Source of the DNA: CAZITB01 sp964542055
Lineage (GTDB): Bacteria > Planctomycetota > Phycisphaerae > Sedimentisphaerales > CAMDDF01
Assembly: GCA_964542055.1 (NCBI GenBank)
Contig: CAZITB010000020.1
Location: forward strand, 1 to 30,067
Direction: 5' to 3'
Length of the DNA: 30,067 bases
Both the position numbers and the translations under genes were made by a program. Shown here one piece after another: positions 7,674-14,684 of the stretch. The first letter of the stretch is position 1, and each line of letters starts with the position of its first letter. The notes below the pieces were generated by a model. The model saw nothing but the letters and a program-made list of their open reading frames with translations. It was not told where the DNA came from and made no database searches.

Positions 7674-7892
7674 CTATTTTCTATGCCATTTGCCGTCATC
7701 GCCTTTTTTGTATTCCTTTTTTACGGCAGCCCATGCGACTTTATTTGCGGCTTCTTCGCGGGATTCGTCTCCGCGGCGTTTGTCGGGGTCTTTGTACTGG
7801 TCGTAGGCGCTGTTATAGGCTTCTTTGTAGATGTCCTGTGCATGTTTTGGAAGAATGTCTTTTAAATTTTCAGGAATTTTTTTGCCTGGCAT
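7674..7892 (-). CDS. chaB: ChaB family protein (72 aa)
   Basis: Small soluble protein of 72 residues with the ChaB pattern (PF06150): IPENLKDILPKHAQDIYKEAYNSAY, then EEAANKVAWAAVKKEYKK and a KWHRK end. E. coli ChaB was named as a regulator of the ChaA cation antiporter, but the biochemical role is not settled. Genes of this family often occur among stress genes, and here it leads the NHEJ operon. The start at 7892 has an AAGGAAAGGAAA stretch upstream, and no other ATG fits as well. A role in NHEJ is only suggested by position. Confidence 0.92.
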   Translation of the reverse strand: MPGKKIPENLKDILPKHAQDIYKEAYNSAYDQYKDPDKRRGDESREEAANKVAWAAVKKEYKKGDDGKWHRK

Positions 7893-8327
7893 AGTGTTTC
7901 CTTTCCTTGGGCGTTAAGTTGACCAGAAATTGTTCGTAAGCTTTTTCTAAATGCATAATTATCAATATACTACAATTATCGTCTTGGAAATGAGGTTTTG
8001 TTTCAATAAGGGAAATGCTTAAAGAGGTTAAGAAAAGAGCTATATATATTCGTAATTTTCCTAGTGGTGGTTTCAATTCTGGATGGCTAAAACAATTGTA
8101 GAGGATCAGTTTAAAATTTAGGGCGATAGAAAAGAGAGTAGATATTTGTGAAATGAAAAATAGGTAAATTGCCAATTTCTATTTGTTGTTAGAGATATAT
8201 AAAATAAAGAACGAAGAATAAATATGATTAAGAAAGGGGGTAATTTGAATTTATTTGAGTTTAAAGTTAACCAGTTATGAAAGAATAAAAAACAGTTTAA
8301 TGTAATTAATTTTTAGGGAGTTTACAA
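7893..8327. promoter_or_regulatory. 435-base divergent intergenic region
   Basis: AT-rich region between the minus-strand ChaB-Ku-LigD operon and the plus-strand PRC-barrel gene; promoters for both must lie here. I see no RNA gene, long inverted repeat or clear consensus promoter. A 28-codon frame at 8015-8101 (MLKEVKK..., ending WLKQL) and a shorter one near 8224 look too weak to call as genes. A run AAGAAAGGGGGTAATTTG near 8230 resembles a ribosome site but leads only to an 11- or 18-codon frame. Confidence 0.5.
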
Positions 8328-9653
8328 ATGAAAAGATTATTTAGAAAAAAAGGTTTTATGGTAATGGCATTAGTGGCGATGGCTGCGGCAATGACAATTG
8401 CAGCTGCCCACGAAGATATGTCTAAAAAGAGTCAGCAACAACAGATGAGCCAGCAACAGATGGGTCAGCAGCAGCAACAGCAGAGTATGCTTTGCAGTGT
8501 TGACAATATGATGGGAGCTGATGTCAAGATCAAATCTGACAAACAGCAATCCCAGATGAGCCAGCAGCAAAGGGATCAGATGCAGCAGCGACAGCAGCAG
8601 CAGAGAGAGATTCAGAAAGATCAGCAGCAGACTCGGCAGCAAGAAGATTCATGGTATGACGTCACAGATGATCAGCAGTCGGGGATCCAGGTTGAAGATC
8701 TGGCATTCGATAATAAACAGGATAAGGTTAAGTATGTTGTTTTGACAATGAATGACAATCTTCATGCTGTACCATTTGATGGTTTTGAGTTTAAGAAACA
8801 GTCCCAGCAGCAGGGTCGGCAGTTTCAGCAGAGACAGCAGCGTGATCGACAGCAGATGGCACAAATGAACGAGAATCCGGATATTATGCTGAAAAAAATC
8901 ACAAAAGATCAGCTCAGTCAGGCTCCAAAGTTATCTTCGGTTGATCAGTTGAAAGATTCTCAGACATGCCAGCAGATAGATAATTATTATTCTAAGCTGG
9001 GTGTCAAAACAGCTCAGCAACAACAGGGCCAGATGAGCCGACAGTCGGCTCAACAGCGTCAGCAGCAGCAGACGGCACAGCAACAGCAGCAGCGTGATCG
9101 TCAGACGGCAATGGACCAGAGTGACGACAAAATGGACAAGCAACAGCAACAGCAAGAGAGTGATTTGGTTATTGCTTCTAATATTGTTGGCTATGATATT
9201 CAGAGTCAACAGGAAGCTGATCTTGGAAATATTGAAGATATCGTATTTGAAACCCAGCAGGGTAAGATAGCTTATGGTTTAGTTAGCTTTGGCGGTATCT
9301 TGAATATCGGTGAAAAACTTGCAGCAGTTCCATGGTCTTCAATCGACCTCAATATGGATCAGGAGTTTGCAAGTCTTGACGCCACAGAAGATAAGCTAGA
9401 TGCAGCGGTTATCGAAGATGAAGATAACAAAATCGCTAAGTTGAGTCAGCGTGATTTTGCCCAGCAGGTTCATGAAAACTTTGGCGCAGAGCCATACTGG
9501 ACCGGTATTTACGGTTTTGTTCCCGGCGAAGAGCAGCAGAAGTATGACGCCAATGATATGGGTCAGAAAAAACGTTCTGAACATGAGGACAAATATAAAG
9601 ATAAGATGAAAGACAAAGATTGTCCTACTGATCAGAATAACATGAGATACTAA
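8328..9653 (+). CDS. secreted glutamine-rich protein with two PRC-barrel-like domains (copy 1)
   Basis: A 441-residue protein with an N-terminal signal peptide (hydrophobic core about 10-27, likely cleavage after AAA). Two PRC-barrel-like units are visible: the first is split, with SMLCSVDNMMGADVKI (53-68) before a Q-rich insert and WYDV...VEDLAFDNKQDKVKYVVL...AVPFDGFEF (109-155) after it. The second is SDLVIASNIVGYDI...VPWSSIDL (278-341). Q/M-rich low-complexity stretches fill 34-106, 158-178 and 228-277. The C-terminus has VHENFGAEPYW...YGFVPGEEQQ, shared with the next gene. PRC barrels are found in ribosome, photosystem and stress-surface proteins; the role here is unknown. The start has an AGGGAG box. 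A rho-independent terminator follows. Confidence 0.85.
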   Translation: MKRLFRKKGFMVMALVAMAAAMTIAAAHEDMSKKSQQQQMSQQQMGQQQQQQSMLCSVDNMMGADVKIKSDKQQSQMSQQQRDQMQQRQQQQREIQKDQQQTRQQEDSWYDVTDDQQSGIQVEDLAFDNKQDKVKYVVLTMNDNLHAVPFDGFEFKKQSQQQGRQFQQRQQRDRQQMAQMNENPDIMLKKITKDQLSQAPKLSSVDQLKDSQTCQQIDNYYSKLGVKTAQQQQGQMSRQSAQQRQQQQTAQQQQQRDRQTAMDQSDDKMDKQQQQQESDLVIASNIVGYDIQSQQEADLGNIEDIVFETQQGKIAYGLVSFGGILNIGEKLAAVPWSSIDLNMDQEFASLDATEDKLDAAVIEDEDNKIAKLSQRDFAQQVHENFGAEPYWTGIYGFVPGEEQQKYDANDMGQKKRSEHEDKYKDKMKDKDCPTDQNNMRY

Positions 9654-9668
9654 GTTGTATTTGCCAAT

Positions 9669-9705
9669 CAGGGGAACGCTGTAAAAGGCGTCCCCTGTTT
9701 TTTTT
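9669..9705 (+). terminator. rho-independent terminator after PRC gene 1
   Basis: Stem CAGGGG-A-ACGC / GCGT-CCCCTG (one bulged A) with an 8-base loop, followed by eight consecutive Ts. This is a strong intrinsic terminator, so the two PRC-barrel paralogues are probably separate transcription units. Confidence 0.93.
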
Positions 9706-9751
9706 CGTGTAAATATATAACACAATAGAAAAATTTAAATAGGGTAAAAAA

Positions 9752-11317
9752 ATGAGACAAAAAAGAATGATTAAACTGGTTCTTTTGGCAGCAGTTTTTT
9801 GTTTATCAACTTTGACTATATTGAATGCACAGCAACGAGATCGCTGGACAGAAGAAGACCAATACAGAGATCAGAGAAGCCAGAGACAGTCGCAGAGAGA
9901 TCGAATGCGGTCTCGACGGAATCAGGGACAGTGGCAAAGGGATACGATGCAGCCTCGCGAAAGACAGACGAGACAAAGCAGGCAGAGACGAATAACACAA
10001 AGATCGCGGACACACCAAGGACAGAGTCTGCTTTGCAGGGCTGAAGATTTGCTTGGAAGTGATGTTAAGGCGCGATCAAATATGGGGCAAGGCAGAAGAA
10101 ACCGAGATCAACAAGAATATGATATGGACAGGGTCAGAGATAATGAGTTTAGAAGGCAACGTTATGGTGGTGATTTTGATGAAAATACTTATGAAGAAGA
10201 AGGTTATTACTATAATGATGATCAATGGTATGATTTCTATGAAGAGGACCAAAACTCTGAAGGTCAGGAAAACATAGCAACTATTCAGGAAATGGTTATT
10301 GATGACAGCGAAAATAAAATTAAATATTTTGTTTTGTCATACGAAGGTGAACTTGTTGCGGTACCGTTTAAAGCGTTAGGTTTTCGAAGAGGTGATTCAG
10401 GTTCAAGATATAGAAATGAAGCTGACGAAGAACAGTGGAGAAATCCGATTGTTTATTTGAAAGTGAGCAGGCAGCAACTTGACAGGGCACCTAGACTTGA
10501 TTTTGTACAACAAATTAATGATCCTTACATAATGCAAAGAATAGATTCTCATTTTACCAACTCAAGTCAGCAGCGCCAGCAGAGGCAGCAGCAGTATGGT
10601 CAACAAAGAGATTATGATCGGCAGAGGCAACAGCAACAGCAACAGTATGGTCAACAGAGAGATTATGACTGGCAGAGACAGCAAGAAGGCCAGAGATACC
10701 GGGATCAGCGAACAAGACGGATGAGTCCTAATGTTCGAAGAAGAGGTATAGAACAACAAGACCGCGGATACGGGAGAGAGCAGTTTGACAGTGATATGCT
10801 TTTGGCTTCGGAATTGATAGGTCTTGATTTGGAAAATGATGGTGAGATTAATCTGGGTGAAGTTGAAGATATGGTTATTGACACTCACCAGGGACATATT
10901 GCTTATGGATTGATCGGCTTTGGTGGTTTTATGGGCTTTGGCAAAGACGTCGCGATCGTTCCCTGGTCCACACTTTCAGTTAATACTGAAGAAAATGTCG
11001 CTATGATAGATGCAACAGAACGTCAGATTCAGGCAACAGTTGTTGAAGAAGAAGACAGTGCTCTTGCAATGCTTAATCAGCAGAGCGCGTTTGCTCAGGA
11101 GGTTCATGAGAATTATGGAGCTGAGCCTTACTGGCAGGTTTATGCATACGGTTTTGTGCCTGGAGAAGAACAGCAGCAACAGATGCAAGATCAGCAACAA
11201 AGGTATGAGATGGATACGAATGATATATCCGAGGGAGATCAGCAGAGAACTGATACCGATGATCAACAGACGGGGAAGGAAGAGCTTGAAGATTTGTTAG
11301 ACCCGGAAACATGGTAG
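9752..11317 (+). CDS. secreted Q/R-rich protein with two PRC-barrel-like domains (copy 2)
   Basis: A 521-residue paralogue of the preceding gene with the same plan: signal peptide (core about 8-26, cleavage near NAQ), a low-complexity region (28-90) here rich in Arg and Gln, a split first PRC-like unit (QSLLCRAEDLLGSDVKA at 91-107, then WYDFYEEDQ...FVLSYEGELVAVPFKALGF at 159-211), a Q-rich linker with a tandem repeat (271-318), and a second unit (SDMLLASELIGLDL...VPWSTLSV, 347-410). The C-terminal VHENYGAEPYW...YGFVPGEEQQ block (451-475) matches copy 1. The tail is acidic. Copy 2 is more basic in its N-terminal linker than copy 1, so the pair may have diverged in ligand or partner. Function unknown; probably periplasmic or surface. 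Confidence 0.85.
   Translation: MRQKRMIKLVLLAAVFCLSTLTILNAQQRDRWTEEDQYRDQRSQRQSQRDRMRSRRNQGQWQRDTMQPRERQTRQSRQRRITQRSRTHQGQSLLCRAEDLLGSDVKARSNMGQGRRNRDQQEYDMDRVRDNEFRRQRYGGDFDENTYEEEGYYYNDDQWYDFYEEDQNSEGQENIATIQEMVIDDSENKIKYFVLSYEGELVAVPFKALGFRRGDSGSRYRNEADEEQWRNPIVYLKVSRQQLDRAPRLDFVQQINDPYIMQRIDSHFTNSSQQRQQRQQQYGQQRDYDRQRQQQQQQYGQQRDYDWQRQQEGQRYRDQRTRRMSPNVRRRGIEQQDRGYGREQFDSDMLLASELIGLDLENDGEINLGEVEDMVIDTHQGHIAYGLIGFGGFMGFGKDVAIVPWSTLSVNTEENVAMIDATERQIQATVVEEEDSALAMLNQQSAFAQEVHENYGAEPYWQVYAYGFVPGEEQQQQMQDQQQRYEMDTNDISEGDQQRTDTDDQQTGKEELEDLLDPETW
10592..10677 (+). repeat. 51-base tandem repeat within PRC gene 2
   Basis: The segment encoding QYGQQRDYD-[RW]-QRQQ occurs twice in tandem (10592-10642 and, partial, 10643-10677) with near-identical DNA, giving a 17-residue period in the Gln-rich linker. 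It is likely variable in length between strains. Confidence 0.85.
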
Positions 11318-11344
11318 GGGCAGAATCTAAAAGTTAAGGTTAAT

Positions 11345-11370
11345 GGGGGAGCTTAGGCTCCCTCAGTTTT
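11345..11370 (+). terminator. probable intrinsic terminator after PRC gene 2
   Basis: Stem GGGGGAGC / GCTCCCTC with a TTAG loop (11345-11364), one G-T pair, followed by AGTTTT. The short T run makes it weaker than the one after copy 1, but position and stem support termination. Confidence 0.7.
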
Positions 11371-11459
11371 GAATGACATTATTTTAACAAAGCTGAGTTA
11401 TGATCTTGATGTTCAACAGGTAAAATCGTGTTCTTTTAACAGATAAATAGCTTAAGGGA

Positions 11460-11480
11460 GGATAAAAACTATCCATTTTT
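11460..11480. repeat. short inverted repeat upstream of DUF1328 gene
   Basis: GGATA-AAAAC-TATCC hairpin at 11460-11474, followed by ATTTTT. It lies in the 275-base region before the DUF1328 gene and could be a weak terminator, an operator or chance. No clear promoter consensus is seen nearby. Confidence 0.35.
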
Positions 11481-11592
11481 CAGTTTTTAGATGATAGGTT
11501 TTGAGGGTTTTCCCTATAGAAGTAGTTGGGTTTTTGAATTAAGTTTGTATTTAGAATTAAATAAAAAAAAAGTTTATTGCAAAGGAGAAAAG

Positions 11593-11757
11593 ATGGGATT
11601 GCTAGGTTGGGCACTTATATTTTTAGTGATAGCGATAATTGCCGCAGTATTCGGTTTTGGCGGAATAGCGTCTGCATCTGCGGGAATAGCAAAGATACTA
11701 TTTTATATATTTGTGGTTATTTTCATAGTCCTGTTGATTATGAACTTTGTCAGATAG
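11593..11757 (+). CDS. DUF1328 (YtjA-type) small membrane protein, 54 aa
   Basis: A 54-residue protein with two membrane helices: LGWALIFLVIAIIAAVFGFGG and AKILFYIFVVIFIVLLIMNF. This length and the LxWALIFLVIAIIAAxFGFGGI pattern are characteristic of DUF1328, small inner-membrane proteins often found among stress genes; no function is established. The start at 11593 is chosen over an in-frame upstream ATG at 11491 because it is preceded by AAAGGAGAA at ideal spacing and gives the family's usual length. It opens a run of small envelope genes on the plus strand. Confidence 0.92.
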   Translation: MGLLGWALIFLVIAIIAAVFGFGGIASASAGIAKILFYIFVVIFIVLLIMNFVR

Positions 11758-11781
11758 CAAAAAAAACTTGGGAGATAAATC

Positions 11782-12174
11782 ATGTTTAAGAATATTTTAA
11801 TAGCAGCCGCAATTGCCGGTTTGGCTTTGATAGTTGGTTGCAGTGTTGAGGGCGAATGGAAAACTTATAATTTTAAGCCTGAGATGGCCAGGCAGGAATT
11901 TGATTTTCTCGGCAGTACAGTGGAAGGGCGTGAATTTACCGGGAGCTATTTGATACTCGGTGAAGATCAGACGTATCGTGCGGAAGTAGCTTATGGTGAC
12001 AGGATCAAAGTTTTTACAGGCAGGTGGAAAAAAACGGCCGAAGATATCACTTTTATAAACGATACCGGACAAGCATTTACATACAAATATGAATTAGAAG
12101 GGGATAAGCTGTATTTGACAGATAACATCAGAGGTACAGATGTGGTGCTTATGTTGAAAAGGCCAAAAAAATAA
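11782..12174 (+). CDS. small lipoprotein, unknown function (130 aa)
   Basis: A 130-residue protein with a lipoprotein signal (MFKNILIAAAIAGLALIVGC, Cys20). The mature part is beta-strand rich: GSYLILGEDQTYRAEV, VFTGRWKKTAEDITFIND and YELEGDKLYLTD resemble the repeating strand pattern of small lipocalin-like or META-like barrels that test for a default stress or substrate state. I do not recognise a specific family. The upstream spacing is 24 bases from DUF1328, with a GGGAG box, so cotranscription is likely. A periplasmic-facing membrane anchor is inferred from the lipobox. Confidence 0.85.
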   Translation: MFKNILIAAAIAGLALIVGCSVEGEWKTYNFKPEMARQEFDFLGSTVEGREFTGSYLILGEDQTYRAEVAYGDRIKVFTGRWKKTAEDITFINDTGQAFTYKYELEGDKLYLTDNIRGTDVVLMLKRPKK

Positions 12175-12210
12175 TTAACAAGAATAAACAATTTTAGAAA
12201 GGATCTTACG

Positions 12211-12390
12211 ATGAATTTACTTAAAAGATTGATGATGTTAATTGCACTTGCAATTTGTGTATCTGGAACTTCATTTTATGTTTCAGGATGCGAGACAGAT
12301 GATAACGGATTTGAAGAAGTCGAAGACGCAGGTGAAGATGTTGGTGAAGGTATTGAAGATACGGGCGAAGAGATCGGCGACGAAATATAG
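12211..12390 (+). CDS. entericidin-like acidic lipoprotein (59 aa)
   Basis: A 59-residue protein with a basic start, hydrophobic core and lipobox VSGC (Cys27). The mature peptide is almost entirely acidic and glycine-containing (EEVEDAGEDVGEGIEDTGEEIGDEI), with a repeating G-E-[DE]-[IV] pattern of about 7 residues that resembles the entericidin GEDI...AIED core of the gene at 1425-1565. The start has an AAAGGATCT box 6 to 8 bases upstream. It lies between the lipoprotein and the GSP17M-like gene on the same strand. The call as entericidin-like is by pattern only. Confidence 0.75.
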   Translation: MNLLKRLMMLIALAICVSGTSFYVSGCETDDNGFEEVEDAGEDVGEGIEDTGEEIGDEI

Positions 12391-12441
12391 AAACCATCTT
12401 CAGAAAGATTACGTCAAAATTAAGAAACGAAGGGTTGAGTT

Positions 12442-12939
12442 ATGTCCAAAATGATAGTGGGAATATTCAATGATCCGGTTGATGCGGCGAATGCCATCGA
12501 CGAACTGGTGCTGAAAAATATAAATGAGGAAAGGATCAGCGTTTTAGCTTCTGAACCTACAGCGAAGCAAAGTCTGGGTATGAGAGCAGAAACCAAAGGT
12601 GCAGAAGGTACAGCTGTTGGCGGCAGTATTGGTGCAGCAACCGGAGCTATTTTAGCAGGATTGACATCTGTTGGAGCACTTGCAACTGGAGGCGCAGGTT
12701 TGCTAGTGGCAGGTCCGCTAGTGGCAATATTCACCGGTGCAGGTGTAGGAGCCGTTTCTGGTGGTGTACTTGGCGGATTGATAGGGTTGGGTTTTACGGA
12801 ATTGACAGTACAGCAATATCAAAAAGCCCTTGAAAAAGGAAGTGCTCTTTTAGCAGTCGATACCGAAAAACATGAAGATGACAAAGCCATAGAAAATATT
12901 TTAAAAAATAATAAGGCAGAATCTATAGATAAGCTTTAG
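12442..12939 (+). CDS. GSP17M/YflT-like stress protein with glycine-zipper hydrophobic region
   Basis: A 165-residue protein. The first 45 residues (MIVGIFNDPVDAANAIDELV...ISVLASE) look like the small alpha/beta domain of general stress protein 17M (YflT-like), which is also found fused to membrane segments. Residues about 55-117 are very rich in Gly and Ala with GxxxG spacing (AVGGSIGAATGAILAGL, GAGVGAVSGGVLGGLIG), typical of glycine-zipper segments that pack in or on membranes. The tail is charged. The start at 12442 is supported by GGGTTGAG upstream and the family-like beginning. Role unknown; a stress-induced membrane-associated protein is inferred from family and neighbours. Confidence 0.82.
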   Translation: MSKMIVGIFNDPVDAANAIDELVLKNINEERISVLASEPTAKQSLGMRAETKGAEGTAVGGSIGAATGAILAGLTSVGALATGGAGLLVAGPLVAIFTGAGVGAVSGGVLGGLIGLGFTELTVQQYQKALEKGSALLAVDTEKHEDDKAIENILKNNKAESIDKL

Positions 12940-12957
12940 AAAGCCGGTTTATGATCA

Positions 12958-12991
12958 GATGATCAGATGTCAACAGTCAAATCTGATTATC
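12958..12991. repeat. imperfect inverted repeat between GSP17M-like and CsbD genes
   Basis: Arms GATGATCAGAT (12958-12968) and ATCTGATTATC (12981-12991) pair over 11 bases with one mismatch around a 12-base loop. The left side also carries an overlapping direct repeat of ATGATCAG. There is no following T run, so it is more likely an operator or mRNA hairpin than an intrinsic terminator. Confidence 0.6.
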
Positions 12992-13044
12992 TTCGCAAAA
13001 AGAAAAGTTTTGGCTTAAATGAGTGATTAATGAAGGAGTTCAAA

Positions 13045-13599
13045 ATGAACAAAAATATATTGAAATCACAATGGAATCAGTTGAAAGGTGAAGTCAAAAA
13101 GCAATGGGGTGATTTGACTAACGATGATATTGATAAGATCAGTGGTTCCTATGATAAACTAGTCGGTATTATACAAGAAAAGTACGGAATAACAAAAGGT
13201 CAAGCAGAAGATCAAATCAGTGATTGGGAAACTGGCCTCAAAGATGTGCTCTCGAAAGGAGATAAAATGAACAAAGATTTAGAAAAAGATATAGAAAGGT
13301 TGAAGAAAGATATGGCTAAATTTCGTGATAGTTTAAGCACCACCATAGAGGATGTTGGCGGTTACAGTCGTGATAAGGTACATGAAACCAGAAAAAATCT
13401 TAGAGTTGCAATGGAAGGTTTTGGCGGAATGGCTAATAAGAGATATCATCAAACAAAAGATATAGTACATGATAAAGGCGAAAAGCTTGTTACTGTTTCT
13501 CGAGATGTAGTGCAAAAGAAGCCATTTACGACAGTAGCGGTATCGTTTGCAACTGGTCTTGTAGCTGCTCTTTTAATGAGGAAATCTAAACATGAATAA
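13045..13599 (+). CDS. CsbD-like domain fused to YqjD/ElaB (DUF883)-like membrane-anchored domain
   Basis: A 184-residue protein made of two stress families. Residues 1 to about 60 (ILKSQWNQLKGEVKKQWGDLT...YGITKGQAEDQI) match CsbD (PF05532), a small helical stress protein. Residues about 75-184 resemble YqjD/ElaB: a long amphipathic helical region, then KKPFTTVAVSFATGLVAALLMRK, the typical C-terminal single membrane segment. In E. coli YqjD anchors ribosomes to the inner membrane in stationary phase. The start at 13045 is chosen rather than 13030 because AAGGAG lies 6 bases before it. Its stop overlaps the next start by 8 bases. The fusion would tether a CsbD domain to the membrane. Confidence 0.88.
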   Translation: MNKNILKSQWNQLKGEVKKQWGDLTNDDIDKISGSYDKLVGIIQEKYGITKGQAEDQISDWETGLKDVLSKGDKMNKDLEKDIERLKKDMAKFRDSLSTTIEDVGGYSRDKVHETRKNLRVAMEGFGGMANKRYHQTKDIVHDKGEKLVTVSRDVVQKKPFTTVAVSFATGLVAALLMRKSKHE

Positions 13600-13903
13600 A
13601 GTCAAGGACGCAGTAATGATATTGAAAGACATCGGCTATATATTCGGTGACCTGTTTAAAGTTCATCTGGATCACATATTTTGTTTGTATAAGGAAACTT
13701 TGACGAATGTTTTTGTGTGGGTCCTGTTGTTTTTAGCATCTTTGCTGCTGGCTTTGATAGCGCTTGGTTTTATTTTGTGGGGCGCTTATATTCAATTGGC
13801 TATGGTTACTGGTCCCGGTGTGGCAGGATATATAGTGGGAACATTCCTATTTTTGCTGGCGATTATAGTTTTCCTTATTGGTCGGCATAAAATGGGACGC
13901 TAA
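13592..13903 (+). CDS. YqjE-like / phage holin superfamily membrane protein (103 aa)
   Basis: A 103-residue protein with an amphipathic N-terminal helix (about 1-38) and two membrane helices (VFVWVLLFLASLLLALIALGFILWGAY region, 40-66, and VAGYIVGTFLFLLAIIVFLIG, 76-97) joined by a short turn. This matches the DUF1469 (YqjE) plan. In many bacteria yqjE directly follows yqjD, and here it overlaps the CsbD-YqjD gene by 8 bases, which supports the call and translational coupling. Function is not established in any organism I know of. Confidence 0.85.
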   Translation: MNKVKDAVMILKDIGYIFGDLFKVHLDHIFCLYKETLTNVFVWVLLFLASLLLALIALGFILWGAYIQLAMVTGPGVAGYIVGTFLFLLAIIVFLIGRHKMGR

Positions 13904-13938
13904 TAACGATTTGAAATCCTTTACATGAGGAGAAGGCT

Positions 13939-14397
13939 ATGACTAAAGCGGCTGAAACGCAAACTCGGGTAGAAGAACATACAAATGAAGAGATAAATGA
14001 GCAGATCCGTAAGGAGTTAGAGATCAGGGTTTTGTATTATGCGCAGAACCCAGATGAAATAGATGACAGGCTTGAAGAATTGAAATGTGAGTGGGATGTT
14101 GAGAGGATGCTCGAGACGAATGCTGCGGCGATTTCGCTTTTCGGGTTGGCGATGTCAACACGAGACCGCAAGTGGGCAGTTTTGCCTTTTGTGGTAGCGG
14201 GTTTTCTTTTGCAGCATGCGATTCAGGGCTGGTGTCCTCCGTTAGAAGTTTTTCGTAGATTAGGGGTTAGGACAACTTCAGAAATTGACAGTGAAAGAAA
14301 TGTTCTCAAATTACTTCGAGGCGATTACGGGGAATTCGATCCGAAATCGGAGCCCCAAGAGAGGGCTGCGACAGCAATAGAACTTGTATGTAAATGA
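13939..14397 (+). CDS. DUF2892-like inner membrane protein (152 aa)
   Basis: A 152-residue protein with a charged helical N-terminus (1-60), two hydrophobic segments (NAAAISLFGLAMS, 61-73, and WAVLPFVVAGFLLQHAIQGWCPP, 79-101) and a hydrophilic tail. The GWCPPLEVFRRLGVRT segment matches the GWCP...LG ending seen in DUF2892 / YgaP-type membrane domains. Those are usually shorter, and the long N-terminal extension here is unusual. The start has a strong GAGGAGAAGG box. It is part of the plus-strand stress run, 35 bases after the YqjE-like gene. Confidence 0.82.
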   Translation: MTKAAETQTRVEEHTNEEINEQIRKELEIRVLYYAQNPDEIDDRLEELKCEWDVERMLETNAAAISLFGLAMSTRDRKWAVLPFVVAGFLLQHAIQGWCPPLEVFRRLGVRTTSEIDSERNVLKLLRGDYGEFDPKSEPQERAATAIELVCK

Positions 14398-14408
14398 GGT
14401 GATCATCC

Positions 14409-14684
14409 ATGAATAGTTTTGGTGGGGCAGAGCATTTATGGATGATTTACGCTTTTATAGTTTACTGCTGGGATGATGTGAAGTCGGATTATGTTGAATC
14501 GCAAATGAATTTTGAAGCGAAAGAGATTTCTTTGTCATTAGCGGAAAAATTATATCCCGGTTTCCATTACGAGGTGGAAAACGTAAAGTTGACCGAGCAA
14601 GACCAGACAATGGCTCCGAAAGAAACCAATTATTATGTATTTCACTACTGGTTTATAACTACCGATCAAGTTGTCATTGATTAG
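14409..14684 (+). CDS. hypothetical protein, aromatic-rich (91 aa)
   Basis: I do not recognise this family. The 91-residue product has no clear signal peptide, though residues 9-20 (HLWMIYAFIVYC) are hydrophobic. It is rich in Trp, Tyr and Phe, particularly near the end (NYYVFHYWFITTDQVVID). The start is well supported by GAGGTGATC, an almost perfect match to the ribosome anti-Shine-Dalgarno complement, 12 bases after the DUF2892-like stop. Its stop overlaps, over four bases (TTAG), the stop of the convergent ABC permease gene. Probably real, function unknown. Confidence 0.7.
   Translation: MNSFGGAEHLWMIYAFIVYCWDDVKSDYVESQMNFEAKEISLSLAEKLYPGFHYEVENVKLTEQDQTMAPKETNYYVFHYWFITTDQVVID

Noticed and set aside
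8015..8101. 28-codon plus-strand frame (MLKEVKK...WLKQL)
   Set aside because: Possible small peptide or decayed gene fragment, but the AAGGGA box is too close to the ATG and there is no homology I recognise.
7870..8175. 101-codon minus-strand frame overlapping the start of chaB
   Set aside because: Overlaps chaB by 23 bases in another frame, has no ribosome site and translates to random AT-rich hydrophobic sequence.
8430..9160. CAG/CAA-rich stretch as a possible CRISPR or DNA repeat array
   Set aside because: It is coding DNA for Gln-rich linkers with irregular spacing; there are no repeat-spacer units.
11491..11592. Longer start for the DUF1328 protein at 11491
   Set aside because: The extension does not fit the family length, and the ATG at 11593 has a near-perfect AAAGGAG site.
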